The notes beneath the pieces are model-generated. The model was not told where the DNA came from and ran no database searches. It was given only the letters and a program-made list of their open reading frames with translations. Position numbers and translations under genes: made by a program. Shown piece by piece: positions 9,453 to 20,796 of a stretch of 64,000 nucleotides of DNA (the first letter of the stretch is position 1; each line of letters begins with the position of its first letter). Source of the DNA: Streptomyces sp. B21-105 (lineage in GTDB: Bacteria > Actinomycetota > Actinomycetes > Streptomycetales > Streptomycetaceae); the NCBI RefSeq assembly GCF_036898465.1, contig NZ_JARUMJ010000001.1:4650001-4714000 (forward strand). Reading direction: 5' to 3'.

Positions 9453-10127
9453 CCGGGCCGGCCGGCCTGAGAGCGACCACGCCGGAGGGGTGACCCCTCC
9501 GCGTGCCGCCGGGTGACCCCACCGGGGGAGTCACCCGGGGAAGGCACCCGGGGAAGGCGCCCACGGATGCGCCGGAGGGAAAGCCATCGGCCTCGGTCGG
9601 GACAGCCGCTGCGGGCACGGGGACCCGGTTCCGGGAGTGGCCGCGTCGCGTCAACGCCGGTGAGGAAGCAGCACGTATGGGCGATTTCCGGTGCGCGGGG
9701 AACGGCGGGGGCAGCCGGAGTCCGGGACGATCCGTCGGACGACGGCGAGGCTCCCGGCCGGCCCTCGCGGCAGACCCCGGCGCCCGCCCCCGCGCATCGC
9801 GCTCCCCCCTGCAGTCACCGAAGTCACACACGTCCCAGCCGACGCAACGCCTTTCACCGGGCCCCCGCCCGGCGTCCACCCCGCCGACCGGCGGGAGCCG
9901 TCCGGTGGTGCGGCGGTGCGGACACGGTGTGCGGGAGGGGCGGGGACTGCCGAAGCCCGGGCCAATCGGGGCGAAAGCCGCGACGAACCGGAGCCTCGCC
10001 TCGATTCCCCACCCCTGGGTCATCACACGGCGCGATCCGCATTCCTATGATGGGCGCACGGCACCGCGGGCCGCTGCGACCAGGCAGCCCGAAGGGTGCA
10101 GATGCGGCGCGATGGTGGAGGGGTCTG
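9453..10127. other. 675-bp spacer between LacI and phosphatase genes
   Basis: After the stem-loops at 9483-9538 and a small direct repeat (CACCCGGGGAAGG at 9532 and 9545), I see no frame with family resemblance or a credible ribosome binding site. Open frames here are long only because of GC content and run through Arg/Pro/Gly-rich nonsense. The downstream promoter should lie near its right end. Confidence 0.5.
9483..9538 (+). terminator. Tandem stem-loops after the LacI gene
   Basis: CGGAGGGG (9483-9490) pairs with CCCCTCCG (9494-9501) around a 3-nt loop. A second hairpin, with arms starting CCGGGTGAC (9509) and ending GTCACCCGG (9538), follows with one irregularity. There is no U-tract, as is usual in Streptomyces. 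Confidence 0.55.
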
Positions 10128-11213
10128 ATGACTCAGGGGGCCGGTCAGGGACCCGAGGTGGAGCGGACGGCGACGTTGCGTGACTTCCGGGTGCCCGCGT
10201 ACGTCAACGAGACCGGTCCGTACGACCACGACACCCATCCCGGGAACGCCGCACCGCCCATCGAGGAGCCGCTGGAACACCCGGACGGCTATACGCCGAC
10301 CCAGCGCGACCTGCCCGTCATCCACCGTCGCGGCGACACACTCCAGGTGACCGTGGACCCGGCAGCCGTCCAGGCGCCGGTGCCCGCGACCGGCCCGGGC
10401 CCGCTGTTCGTCGTCGGCGACGTGCACGGCTACCTCGACGAACTGGTCGGCGCCCTGCGAGAGCAGGGGCTGCTCGACGCGGCCGGCAACTGGTGCGCGG
10501 GCACGGCCCGCCTCTGGTTCCTCGGCGACTTCACCGACCGCGGTCCGGACGGCATCGGCGTCATCGACCTCGTCATGCGGCTGTCCGCCGAGGCCGCCGC
10601 GGCCGGCGGGTACTGCAAGGCGCTCATGGGCAACCACGAACTGCTGCTGCTCGGCGCCAAACGGTTCGGCGACACCCCGGTCAACTCCGGCGCCGGCACC
10701 GCCACCTTCCAGGCGGCCTGGCTGCTCAACGGCGGCCAGAAGTACGACATGGACCGGCTCCAGGACCACCACCTGCAGTGGATGTCCCGTCTCGACGCCA
10801 TGGAGGAGGTCGACGGCCATCTGCTCGTCCACTCCGACACCACCGCCTACCTCGACTACGGCGACTCGATCGAGGCGGTCAACGACACCGTCCGCGAAAC
10901 GATCACGCGTAACGACGCGGACGAAGTGTGGGACCTGTTCCGCAAGTTCACGAAGCGTTTCTCCTTCCGCGACGAGGGCGGCGCCGACGCCGTGCGTTCC
11001 CTCCTCGATACGTACGGCGGCACCCGCATCGTTCACGGCCACAGCCCGATTCCGTACCTGCTCGGCGAAGTCGGCTCCGAGGAGGGCGAGGACAGCAGCG
11101 GGCCGCATGTCGAGGGACCGCACGTCTACGCCGACGGGCTGGCCATCGCGATGGACGGCGGCGTGACGATGGCCGGGAAGCTCCTGGTCCAGCAATTGCC
11201 CCTGAACGCCTGA
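10128..11213 (+). CDS. PPP-family serine/threonine-type metallophosphatase
   Basis: A 361-residue cytosolic protein with the PPP/calcineurin-like metal site in order: GDVHGY (about residue 101), GDFTDRG (about 137), GNHELLLLG (about 166), and a late HGHSPI (about 306). The first 85 residues are a poorly conserved leader containing NETGPYDHDTHPGN. The family hydrolyses phosphate esters with a two-metal centre. ATG 10128 follows GGAGGGG at a short distance. It stands alone on this strand. The substrate is unknown, and it could act on phosphoproteins or on diadenosine polyphosphates. Confidence 0.8.
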   Translation: MTQGAGQGPEVERTATLRDFRVPAYVNETGPYDHDTHPGNAAPPIEEPLEHPDGYTPTQRDLPVIHRRGDTLQVTVDPAAVQAPVPATGPGPLFVVGDVHGYLDELVGALREQGLLDAAGNWCAGTARLWFLGDFTDRGPDGIGVIDLVMRLSAEAAAAGGYCKALMGNHELLLLGAKRFGDTPVNSGAGTATFQAAWLLNGGQKYDMDRLQDHHLQWMSRLDAMEEVDGHLLVHSDTTAYLDYGDSIEAVNDTVRETITRNDADEVWDLFRKFTKRFSFRDEGGADAVRSLLDTYGGTRIVHGHSPIPYLLGEVGSEEGEDSSGPHVEGPHVYADGLAIAMDGGVTMAGKLLVQQLPLNA

Positions 11214-11416
11214 GCGTCACCGATCGCCTACGGTGCGTCACCCGGCCCGCTCCGGACCCGTCACCGTCACCGCAGGCCAGAGGCCAATTTCGGCAAACCC
11301 CCTGTCACGCCATGCCGTCGCCGCTCTACCATCGGTTCATCCGTAGCAGGCTCCCCTCCGTTTCTGCCCGACGGCTCGTTGGCATGCGAGCCCCAAGCCC
11401 TACGGAGCATCGGGGG

Positions 11417-12301
11417 ATGCACATGAACAGCGTTCCGCAGCACCTGCACAGCGAGGACCGCCAGGAGTACGAGCGGATCCTCGACGAGGCGCTGCGCTCC
11501 GCCCCGTACCACCCGGAACTGACCGATGTGGGACAGCGACTCAACGCCGAACAACTGCGCACCATGGCCCTCAACGCCTCCGCGCTCATCACGGTGGCCG
11601 CGGCGGCCGAGTACCAGCACTACGTCAAGATCCGCGAGGAACTGCGCCATCCCGCGCCGACGACCCCGTCGGGCCCCTCGTCCACCACCGGGACCGGCCC
11701 CGCGGAGCCGGGCGCGACCGCGATGGGCATCGCCAACAGCATGGGGGAGGCGGCCCAGGCCGCCGAAGCCGCCGGCGCCGGCGCGGTCGCCGCCGTCCTC
11801 ACCCCCGTCCTCGCCGGGACCGCGGCGGCGATATTCCTCCTCGTCGGCTACATCCTCAGAGCGCTCGACCCCCAACAGGCGTTCGCCCAGACGATGCTCA
11901 CGGCGGGCTGGGCCTTCGGGGCCGTGGCCGCGGCCGCGATCCTCGTCGCCACCATCGCGCTGCTGCTCACCGCCCTGCGCAACCGGCCATCACTGGAAGC
12001 CGGACCGTACAGCGAACTGAGCGAAGAGGTGGACCAGGCCAGAGAGGCCTGGCGGGAAGCCCTGCTGGAGCGCGGCATCCTGCCGTTCCTCCAGGAGGCC
12101 CTCACCGCTCCGGGGGCGGTGGCCCCCGTGCACAGCGACCCCGTGCCGCCCGCCCCCGTCAGCCGCCTGCCGAAAATCGGCTACGACCGCCCGGGGTTCA
12201 GCAGCCCCGACGACGGCCGCTCGGCCGGCTCACGGCCCAGTTTCAGCAGCCCCGACTACTCCAGCCCGGACTTCGGCGGGCCGGACCACCAGCCGGAATA
12301 G
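11417..12301 (+). CDS. Conserved actinobacterial membrane protein, function unknown
   Basis: A 294-residue protein not assigned to a family. The N-terminal 85 residues are soluble and helical (HSEDRQEYERILDEAL). An Ala-rich stretch leads into two membrane segments (VLTPVLAGTAAAIFLLVGYIL and FGAVAAAAILVATIALLLTAL). The C-terminus is Pro/Ser-rich with three FSSPD or YSSPD repeats. ATG 11417 has GGAG 9 nt upstream; ATG 11423 in the same frame is also possible. It is 203 bp past the phosphatase gene. No function is proposed. Confidence 0.7.
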   Translation: MHMNSVPQHLHSEDRQEYERILDEALRSAPYHPELTDVGQRLNAEQLRTMALNASALITVAAAAEYQHYVKIREELRHPAPTTPSGPSSTTGTGPAEPGATAMGIANSMGEAAQAAEAAGAGAVAAVLTPVLAGTAAAIFLLVGYILRALDPQQAFAQTMLTAGWAFGAVAAAAILVATIALLLTALRNRPSLEAGPYSELSEEVDQAREAWREALLERGILPFLQEALTAPGAVAPVHSDPVPPAPVSRLPKIGYDRPGFSSPDDGRSAGSRPSFSSPDYSSPDFGGPDHQPE

Positions 12302-12698
12302 CACCCTGGCACCCTGGCACCCCTGGCCGCCACGACCCCCTGGCCGCCGGAATGGGCGTCCGGCGTGCGCCCCGGCGAGCCCAGCAGCCAGACCGCCCGG
12401 CAAGCCTCACCGCCCGGCCGCCAGGTCCACAGGCCGGTGCCGGGAACGCAGACCGGCCGACGCCCCGAGCATCGGCCGACGCCCGAGGGCCGGGATGGCC
12501 AGAGTCGAGGCGGTGCCGGTTGGGCTGAAGCCGGCTCAGGCAGCACCAGGGATCGGCTGAAGCAGGGGGCCGAGGCTCGGCAACGGCCTGCCCCGTCTCA
12601 GGCGACGGACGGCGGTGCGGGACCGGAGCGCCACCGACAGCCGCAGGCACGCGCCTCCCGACGGCTGCAGGCACGCGCCTCCCGACGGGCGCAGGCCG
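12302..12698. repeat. 397-bp spacer with a 24-bp direct repeat
   Basis: GCAGGCACGCGCCTCCCGAC starts at 12643 and again at 12667, with a truncated third copy (GCAGGC) at 12691, giving a 24-bp period next to the 3' end of the TerD-VWA gene. The rest of the spacer is GC-rich with no gene-like frame. The two flanking genes converge here. Confidence 0.6.
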
Positions 12699-14189
12699 TC
12701 AGAGGATGCCGGCCTGCCCCGCAGCCGTGATCCAGCTGGGGAACTCGGAGAGAAGCCGGTCGTACAGCTCCTGGTCCGGGACGCTGCCGATGTCGTCGAC
12801 GGCGAAGAAGCCCACGTTGTCCACGCGACGCCCGGGCAGCGTGTCGAACCGTTCCAGGACACCGTAGTTGGACCGGCCGAGTCCCACGAACTGCCAGAAG
12901 ATCGGCTCCTCGACCGCGGCCCGCAGCTCCCGTTCGATCGCCGCGTCCCGGTAGACCCCACCGTCGGAGAAGAACAGCACCAGGGTCGGAACAGGTGCCG
13001 GATTCTCCCGCACAAAGGACCTGACCTGTGCGATCGCCTTCTGCTCCTCGTTCTGGATGCCGACCGAGCGCATGTCCACCTGCCCGGGCTCCATCCCCTT
13101 GCGAGGCTTCTTGCCGCGCCGGAACAGACTGATCTCTCCCCCGCGCACATGCAGTCGCAGCCACTCGGGAAGCTCCCCCAAGCGCAGGTCGGGAAGGCGA
13201 GCGGCTTCGCTGGCGAACGTCCATGCCTGCATCTCCCCGTCGTCGTCGAGTTGCGCCACCACCGCCGCCATCCGCTCCACGACGTCCGCCACCACCCCCC
13301 GGGAGTACAGGAACGCCATGGAACCGGAGGCGTCGAGGACGAGCACGACCCTGGCGCTGATCCCGGCCGCCCCCCGCTTGCTCAGGCTGACGGCGACCTG
13401 CTCCTTGCGCAGCGACAGACGCTTGCGCATGTCCACGGGAAGCCGCTCCTCCCCCTTGGTCAGGCGGGGACCCGAGGGCCCGGTGACACCCGCACCCGTC
13501 TCCCGCAGGCCTGGGTGACCGGGCGTCACCGAAGCCGACGGGACAGCCGAGGGCCCGCCCGGGCCAACGACCCGGGGCGTGTCCGGGTGGACCTCCCGGG
13601 GCGTGTCCGGGTGGACCTGCGGCGCCCTGCCCGGCTGACCGGACGCCTGCTCCTGCCCCTCGTCGATCGTGATCCCGAAGTCGGTGGCCAGCCCCGCGAG
13701 TCCGGACGCGTATCCCTGCCCGACCGCCCGGAACTTCCAGCGGCCCTCGCGCAGGTACAGCTCACCGCCGATGAACGCCGTCTCCGTGTCGGCCTGCATC
13801 TCGAAGCGAGCCAGTTCGGACCGCCCGTGCGTGTCCAGCACCCGCAGCGTCAGACCGGTGACCTGCCCGAAGACACCGCCGTCGGCCGACGCACACAGCA
13901 CCACCCGCGTGATCACGCGCTCCAGCGCGCTGAAGTCCACCTCCACCGTGTCGGTCATGAAGCCGTCGGCGCGCTGCTTGCCGAGGTGCCGCACAGCCCC
14001 GGACGCGTGCCGGGGCTGGTTGTAGAAGACGAAGTCACCGTCGCCCCGCACCCGTCCGTCGGCGGTCAGCAAGAGCGCCGAGGCGTCGACGTCCGGCCCT
14101 CCGGCGCCCTCGGACCAGCTGAGTTCCACACGAACAGCGTGCGAGTCGACCGCCAGGTTGGCGCCCTTGCTCATGGATCGCGCAGTCAT
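12699..14189 (-). CDS. TerD-like domain joined to a von Willebrand A domain
   Basis: A 496-residue protein. Residues 1-190 are TerD-like (MSKGANLAV, then a beta-sandwich with [14 protein letters not shown] and [19 protein letters not shown]). A Pro/Gly-rich linker of about 60 residues contains two near-identical VHPDTPR repeats. A VWA domain follows with a MIDAS motif [19 protein letters not shown] and [13 protein letters not shown]. TerD proteins bind Ca and are linked to tellurite and stress resistance, and VWA domains bind metal and protein partners. ATG 14189 or ATG 14174 may be the start; neither has a good ribosome site. Its role is inferred only at the level of a stress or assembly scaffold. 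Confidence 0.8.
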   Translation of the reverse strand: MTARSMSKGANLAVDSHAVRVELSWSEGAGGPDVDASALLLTADGRVRGDGDFVFYNQPRHASGAVRHLGKQRADGFMTDTVEVDFSALERVITRVVLCASADGGVFGQVTGLTLRVLDTHGRSELARFEMQADTETAFIGGELYLREGRWKFRAVGQGYASGLAGLATDFGITIDEGQEQASGQPGRAPQVHPDTPREVHPDTPRVVGPGGPSAVPSASVTPGHPGLRETGAGVTGPSGPRLTKGEERLPVDMRKRLSLRKEQVAVSLSKRGAAGISARVVLVLDASGSMAFLYSRGVVADVVERMAAVVAQLDDDGEMQAWTFASEAARLPDLRLGELPEWLRLHVRGGEISLFRRGKKPRKGMEPGQVDMRSVGIQNEEQKAIAQVRSFVRENPAPVPTLVLFFSDGGVYRDAAIERELRAAVEEPIFWQFVGLGRSNYGVLERFDTLPGRRVDNVGFFAVDDIGSVPDQELYDRLLSEFPSWITAAGQAGIL

Positions 14190-14306
14190 GAGCACAGTCA
14201 AGCACCGCGTCCCCGGGTCCCGGCCGGGTGAACCTCCCCGGCCGGGAACGCGGGCGGACCGCACCCGGGCCTCGGAACGGCCCGGGTCGTCCGTCGGCCA
14301 CCCCCG

Positions 14307-16290
<1,984 letters not shown>

Positions 16291-16305
16291 GCAAAAGGTG
16301 GCTCC

Positions 16306-16333
16306 ACGCTAGCGGCTCTTGTGGCGCGGTGAA
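16306..16333 (-). promoter_or_regulatory. Probable thiC promoter
   Basis: On the minus strand TTCACC (16333-16328) and TAGCGT (16311-16306) are 16 bp apart, fitting a housekeeping -35/-10 pair. Transcription from about 16299 would start just before the TPP riboswitch. The prediction is based on consensus only. Confidence 0.45.
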
Positions 16334-16368
16334 CAGTGGGCCTCTTTCGTTCTTGCGATGATCGGGCG

Positions 16369-18444
16369 GTGACGACACACCAGCCCCCGTACCCGCCGCC
16401 TGAGCCGCCCCGCCGGCCTGCCGCCGGAAACGGTCCCGGCAGTGGCCCAGGTGCCGGTGCCGGCAACAGCTTCGAGCACGGCTCCAGACGCGGCCCCGGA
16501 GAAGACCGCCGTGTCGATCGCGGTGTCGATCGCGGTGTCGACAGCGGTTTTGAGGGCGGGGGTGACCGCGGTCGCCCCCACGGCACTGGCCCTGCACACC
16601 CTCCGGGATACGCCGGCGGGTTGGGCGGCCTGGGCGGTCTGCGTCGTCAGGGTCGTGGTGCGACTCCAGGCGGCCAGGACCCAGGTCCCGGCGGAGCTCC
16701 TGCGCAAGGGCGCGGGAACGGACAGGGGCAGCGATTGGGGCAGGGCACCGGGACGGGATCGCCGGGGCAGCCACCTGAGTACGGGCGGGAACAGAATTCC
16801 GGTAACGGTCACGATCCGTTCTTCGACGCACCTCGTCACAGCGGCTGGGGGAACGGCCCTGCCGACAGCCACGGCGAGGGGCACGATGACGGCCACGGGC
16901 ACCACCGCCTCGGTGACGACGCGCAAGGGCCCGGCCACGCCCACGAGGCCTCCCACGGCCACGGTTCCCATTCCGGTCACGGTCCCGGCGCTGTTCCCGG
17001 TTCAGCCGGCGCCGCCAACGGTGGGAACGACGGATACGGGCCAGGACACGGGCCAGGACACGGGTCAGGGCATGGGTCGGGGCATACGCATGGCCACAGC
17101 CACAGTCACGGTCCGGCCGCCCCCGTCTCCCAGCACCTGCGCAAGGTCATCGCAGCCATCCTCATCCCGTTCGGCGCCGCGGTGATGGTCGGGCTCGTGG
17201 TGCTGTGGCCCGGCGGGGCCCCGGCGCACGAGCGCACCGGCGTCGGCTTCGACCGGCAGACCCAGCAGGCCACGGTCACCAAGGTGCTGCGCGTGAGCTG
17301 CGCGTCGGTGAACGCCTCCGGCGACACCCCCACCGGGGACACTTCGACGGCCGAAGGATCCTCCGCCCAGCAGCAGGCGAGCGGCACCTGCAAGAAGGCC
17401 ACGATCCGGGTGGACACCGGCGACGACAAGGGCCGCACGTTCACCGAGATCGTCCAGCCGGACCAGTCACGACAGTTGGAGCAGGGCGAGAAGGTCGTGG
17501 TCGCCTACGAGCCCTCCGCGCCGAAGGACCTCCAGTACTCGGTCGCCGACGTGAACCGCCGTGTCCCGATGGCGTTGCTGGCCATCATCTTCGCGGTCGC
17601 CGTCGTGGTCGTCGGGCGGCTCCGCGGCGTCATGGCCCTGATCGCGCTGGCCATCAGCTTCATGGTGCTGAACTTCTTCGTCCTCCCCGCGATCCTGCAG
17701 GGCTCCAACCCGCTGATCGTGGCGGTGGTGGGGTCGAGCGCCATCATGCTGATCGCGTTGTATCTCTGCCACGGTCTCTCGGCCCGCACCTCCGTCGCGG
17801 TGCTCGGCACGCTCATCTCGCTGCTGCTGATCGGCGTCCTCGGTTCGCTGTTCATCGACTGGGCGTTCCTGACCGGCAACACGGACGACAACACCGGCCT
17901 GATCCACGGCCTGTACCCGTCCATCGACATGAGCGGTCTGCTGCTCGCCGGCATCATCATCGGCTCGCTCGGTGTCCTCGACGACGTGACCGTCACCCAG
18001 ACATCGGCGGTCTGGGAGCTGCACGAGGCCAACCCGTCGATGGGCTGGCGTGCTCTGTACCGCGCCGGCATCCGCATCGGCCGGGACCACATCGCCTCAG
18101 TGGTGAACACGCTCGTTCTCGCCTACGCGGGCGCGGCGCTGCCCCTGTTGCTGCTCTTCTCGATCGCGCAGAGCAGCGTGGGGACGGTCGCCAACAGCGA
18201 GTTGGTCGCCGAGGAGATCGTACGGACGCTGGTGGGCTCGATCGGCCTGGTCGCCTCCGTGCCCGTCACGACGGCTCTGGCGGCCCTCGTGGTCGCCGCG
18301 GACCGGCCGCCCGCGGGGTCGGCGCCCACAACAGCTCAGAGGGCGTCTCCAGCGGCATCGACGGCTTCGGCGGGAGCTGCGGGAGCGGCACCCGCGGTTT
18401 CGGCCCAGAGTCGGGGCGGCCGCGGCAGACGGCGCAAGCACTGA
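16369..18444 (+). CDS. YibE/F-like multi-span membrane protein with His/Gly-rich N-terminus
   Basis: A 691-residue protein from GTG 16369 (TTHQPPYPPPEPPRRP). Residues 1-250 are low-complexity Pro/Gly/His: GHGPGHGSGHGSGHTHGHSH looks like a metal-binding tract. A membrane anchor (VIAAILIPFGAAVMVGLVVLW) is followed by an extracellular loop with two Cys (VSCASVNAS, GTCKKATI) and then about seven membrane helices containing DDVTVTQTSAVWEL and HIASVVNTLVLAYAGAALPLLLLF, typical of YibE/F. YibE/F proteins have no settled function. A start at GTG 16336 would add 11 residues. It diverges from thiC. Confidence 0.8.
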   Translation: MTTHQPPYPPPEPPRRPAAGNGPGSGPGAGAGNSFEHGSRRGPGEDRRVDRGVDRGVDSGFEGGGDRGRPHGTGPAHPPGYAGGLGGLGGLRRQGRGATPGGQDPGPGGAPAQGRGNGQGQRLGQGTGTGSPGQPPEYGREQNSGNGHDPFFDAPRHSGWGNGPADSHGEGHDDGHGHHRLGDDAQGPGHAHEASHGHGSHSGHGPGAVPGSAGAANGGNDGYGPGHGPGHGSGHGSGHTHGHSHSHGPAAPVSQHLRKVIAAILIPFGAAVMVGLVVLWPGGAPAHERTGVGFDRQTQQATVTKVLRVSCASVNASGDTPTGDTSTAEGSSAQQQASGTCKKATIRVDTGDDKGRTFTEIVQPDQSRQLEQGEKVVVAYEPSAPKDLQYSVADVNRRVPMALLAIIFAVAVVVVGRLRGVMALIALAISFMVLNFFVLPAILQGSNPLIVAVVGSSAIMLIALYLCHGLSARTSVAVLGTLISLLLIGVLGSLFIDWAFLTGNTDDNTGLIHGLYPSIDMSGLLLAGIIIGSLGVLDDVTVTQTSAVWELHEANPSMGWRALYRAGIRIGRDHIASVVNTLVLAYAGAALPLLLLFSIAQSSVGTVANSELVAEEIVRTLVGSIGLVASVPVTTALAALVVAADRPPAGSAPTTAQRASPAASTASAGAAGAAPAVSAQSRGGRGRRRKH

Positions 18445-18793
18445 TCGCTCGCCGGGCCGGAAATCCGCCGGTCCGGCCCCCGCTGCGCCGGCCCGCCATG
18501 ACGACAGCTCCCGCGCTACCCCACCAGGGCAGCCGAGCGGCTCGCCCAGCACGTGCGGGCCCACGCAGCACAGGCCGCACAGGCCGCACAGGCCGCACAG
18601 GCCGCACAGGCCGCACGCGAGGATGGGCGGTGCCGAGCGGCGCGGACCGCGCACATAGGGCTGGCGCGGCCCGCGTCGGAACCGGAGGCGCCCGCAGCCG
18701 GCCACGCGCCGTCAGGAGACGAAGAACCGTTCCTGCGCAATGCTGCCCACAGCGAGGCACCCGGATCCGGCACCGCCCACCACCACCGTCACC
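18445..18793. repeat. 349-bp spacer with a 9-bp tandem repeat
   Basis: CAGGCCGCA repeats five times without error at 18571-18615. The spacer lies between the convergent YibE/F-like gene and ssgA. The repeat would encode Ala-Ala-Gln on the plus strand, but the frame has no ribosome site and no family resemblance. Confidence 0.75.
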
Positions 18794-19201
18794 TCAGCCG
18801 GCGTTCTGCTCCTCCGCCAGGATGCGGTTCAGCGCCTCGTCCAGATGGGTGTCGAAGTCGGCGAGAGCCCCCTCCTGGCCCAGCGGAACCACCTTGTCGG
18901 TTCGGTCGAGGAAGGCCACCAGCGGGGCAGCCGATGAGCGGAAGAGCGCCTGGTCGCCGCCGACCTGAAGCCGAATCAGAACTTCGCCCAGCACATCGGG
19001 TTCCACGGGTGACACCCGGACGTCTCCCTCTCCGCACGGCCTGCCCACCCCGTCGATGAGCAGCTCGCGCCCGAAAGCCCAGGTCACCGGGGCATCGCCG
19101 GGCAGATGGAAAGTGAGCCGCACGGCATAGGGATCGCACGACTCGTACCCCAGCTCCACGGGGATGCGGAACGAGAGCTCCTCGGAGACGAGGAAGCTCA
19201 T
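18794..19201 (-). CDS. ssgA: SsgA, sporulation-specific cell division activator
   Basis: A 135-residue SALP-family protein starting MSFLVSEELSFRIPVELGYE and ending AEEQNAG, closely matching SsgA as I remember it from S. coelicolor. SsgA recruits SsgB and thereby FtsZ rings during sporulation septation and affects branching and germination. The family hallmark PVTWAFGRELL and FLDRTDKVVPLGQE are visible. ATG 19201 is chosen to give the known N-terminus with AGAGG 5 nt upstream; ATG 19204 and ATG 19240 are in frame. Its presence marks the organism as a sporulating streptomycete. It lies downstream of ssgR on the same strand. Confidence 0.93.
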   Translation of the reverse strand: MSFLVSEELSFRIPVELGYESCDPYAVRLTFHLPGDAPVTWAFGRELLIDGVGRPCGEGDVRVSPVEPDVLGEVLIRLQVGGDQALFRSSAAPLVAFLDRTDKVVPLGQEGALADFDTHLDEALNRILAEEQNAG

Positions 19202-19340
19202 CATGACCTCTGCCTGTACTGCCTGTACGGACTCGCGCATCGCCTTACCCCGTCATTTGCCTTCGACTGGCCGGGAATGGACCATCTGACACTGCACGCA
19301 TCTTGCAGAAAGTACACAACAGATCACAAGGAGTGAGTTT

Positions 19341-20198
19341 TCAGATACTGATAGAGATCGCGAGTGATCCCAACAGTCGCCCCACCTCGTTCTGCAACTC
19401 CCGGGCCGCGGGCAGCAGCCGATCGGCGTGATGGGCGGGAAGGGAGATCGCCATGGTGGCTGCCGTGGTGCCCACGGTGATCGGAATGGCGGCGCAGACC
19501 GTGCCCAGCGCGTACTCCTGCCGCTCCAGAACGGGGTCCATGCGCCGCATGCGTTCCAGGCGCCGCAGCAGTGCGTGGTTGTCCCGCACGGTGTAGGGGG
19601 TGATGGACTGCGCCGGGTAGCGGCGCAGGTGGTCGCGGCGGGTGTCCTCGTCCAGCTGGGACAGAAGGCACTGGCCGATGGCGTGCGCGTGTCCGGTCTC
19701 GCGGAAGTCGGCCCATTCCTCCACCGCCGGATTTCCCGGGGTGTCCGAGACGCACATGATCTCGATCTCGCCGTCTCGGTAGCGGGCGTAGTACACGGGC
19801 ACACCGATCGAATCGCGCCACTGCGCGAGAGTGTCGGCAACCGTGCTGCGACGTTTCTGCGCCGCTCCGCTGCTGCCGAGCCGCTCAGCGGCCTCGCCGA
19901 GGAAGAACAGTCCCTTGTCCCGGCGCAGATAGCCCTCGTGCACCAGGGTGCGCAGCAGGTGGTAGGCCGTGGGCAGCGCCAGACCGGTCTCCCGGGCCAG
20001 CTGCTTGGCCGGGGCTCCGTATGTGTGCTCGGCGACGGATTCCAGCAGCCGCATGGCTCGCTGTACAGAGCCGATCAGGGTGGCCGCCGGATGCGGCTGC
20101 TCGGGAACCCCGGGGTTAGGGGGGAGTTGGAAGGGAGGTGCCGGGGAGCGCGGCTGGTCGGGAGGCACGTGCGGCTCTGCGGATGCGGTGTCAACCAT
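19341..20198 (-). CDS. ssgR: SsgR, IclR-type activator of ssgA
   Basis: A 285-residue IclR-family regulator. A Pro-rich leader of 30 residues precedes a winged helix (RAMRLLESVAEHTYGAPAKQLARETGLALPTAYHLLRTL, read in two parts) and an IclR effector domain with GHAHAIGQCLLSQL and TVCAAIPITVGTTAATMAISLP. In S. coelicolor SsgR activates ssgA during the switch to sporulation, and here it sits 139 bp upstream of ssgA in the same direction. ATG 20198 was preferred over TTG 20204. The name depends on this adjacency as well as on the family. Confidence 0.88.
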   Translation of the reverse strand: MVDTASAEPHVPPDQPRSPAPPFQLPPNPGVPEQPHPAATLIGSVQRAMRLLESVAEHTYGAPAKQLARETGLALPTAYHLLRTLVHEGYLRRDKGLFFLGEAAERLGSSGAAQKRRSTVADTLAQWRDSIGVPVYYARYRDGEIEIMCVSDTPGNPAVEEWADFRETGHAHAIGQCLLSQLDEDTRRDHLRRYPAQSITPYTVRDNHALLRRLERMRRMDPVLERQEYALGTVCAAIPITVGTTAATMAISLPAHHADRLLPAARELQNEVGRLLGSLAISISI

Positions 20199-20400
20199 GG
20201 CCAAGGGTCACTCTCGAAGGGCGAGGGGGCGGTCCGTGCAAGGAACACGGGTGGGGGTGTACGCCGCTCGCGGGCATCGTCCCGCGTCGAGTTCCGGACT
20301 TTAACCGGCTGCCACCGCGTGCAGACGGACTGTCAGGAAAACTTCCCCCGGGCGAGGGAACCGGCGAATCGTGTTACCGATCACCGGTCTCCCGCACCGC

Positions 20401-20613
20401 TCACCAGTCGCGGCGCGACGAGGAACTCGACAGGAACTTCCGCACCACGTAGATCAGTCCGCCGACCAGCGCCACGAAGACCAGCAGCTTGAAGAGCAGG
20501 CCGATCACGAACCCGACGACGCTGGCTATCAGCCCGCCGAACACGACCAGGGCGATGACCGGCACCGCGACCCACTTCACCCACCACGGCAGTCCCGAGA
20601 AGATCTCTTGCAT
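20401..20613 (-). CDS. Small membrane protein, DUF5326-like
   Basis: A 70-residue protein starting MQEIFSGLPWWVKWVAVPVI, with two closely spaced hydrophobic segments (WVAVPVIALVVFGGLIASVV and GLLFKLLVFVALVGGLIYVV) and a basic, Ser-rich tail. It resembles the short DUF5326 proteins found throughout Streptomyces. GAGGA lies 8 nt upstream of ATG 20613. No function is known. Confidence 0.75.
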   Translation of the reverse strand: MQEIFSGLPWWVKWVAVPVIALVVFGGLIASVVGFVIGLLFKLLVFVALVGGLIYVVRKFLSSSSSRRDW

Positions 20614-20796
20614 CGCCCTGGTCCTCATTCTCTTCGGTCGAGGTCCGGCACTCCTGTCGGGCCGGATCATTTCGATGTTCTGGCATCGATGCTAGGGCCG
20701 AGAGGGGTGCCGGCGGGGGCCTCGCACCCCTTGTCCTCCCCTGACCGATCCCCTAGGGAACCCTGAGGCCGGACCTCGGCTGCACGGTGGAGACGG

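Noticed and set aside
9513..10127. N-terminal extension of the phosphatase gene
   Set aside because: The extension is Arg/Pro/Gly-rich with no family resemblance, and ATG 10128 has a ribosome site.
18553..19059. Plus-strand frame with Ala-Ala-Gln repeats
   Set aside because: It is opposite ssgA, has no ribosome site, and its repeats come from the 9-bp DNA repeat.
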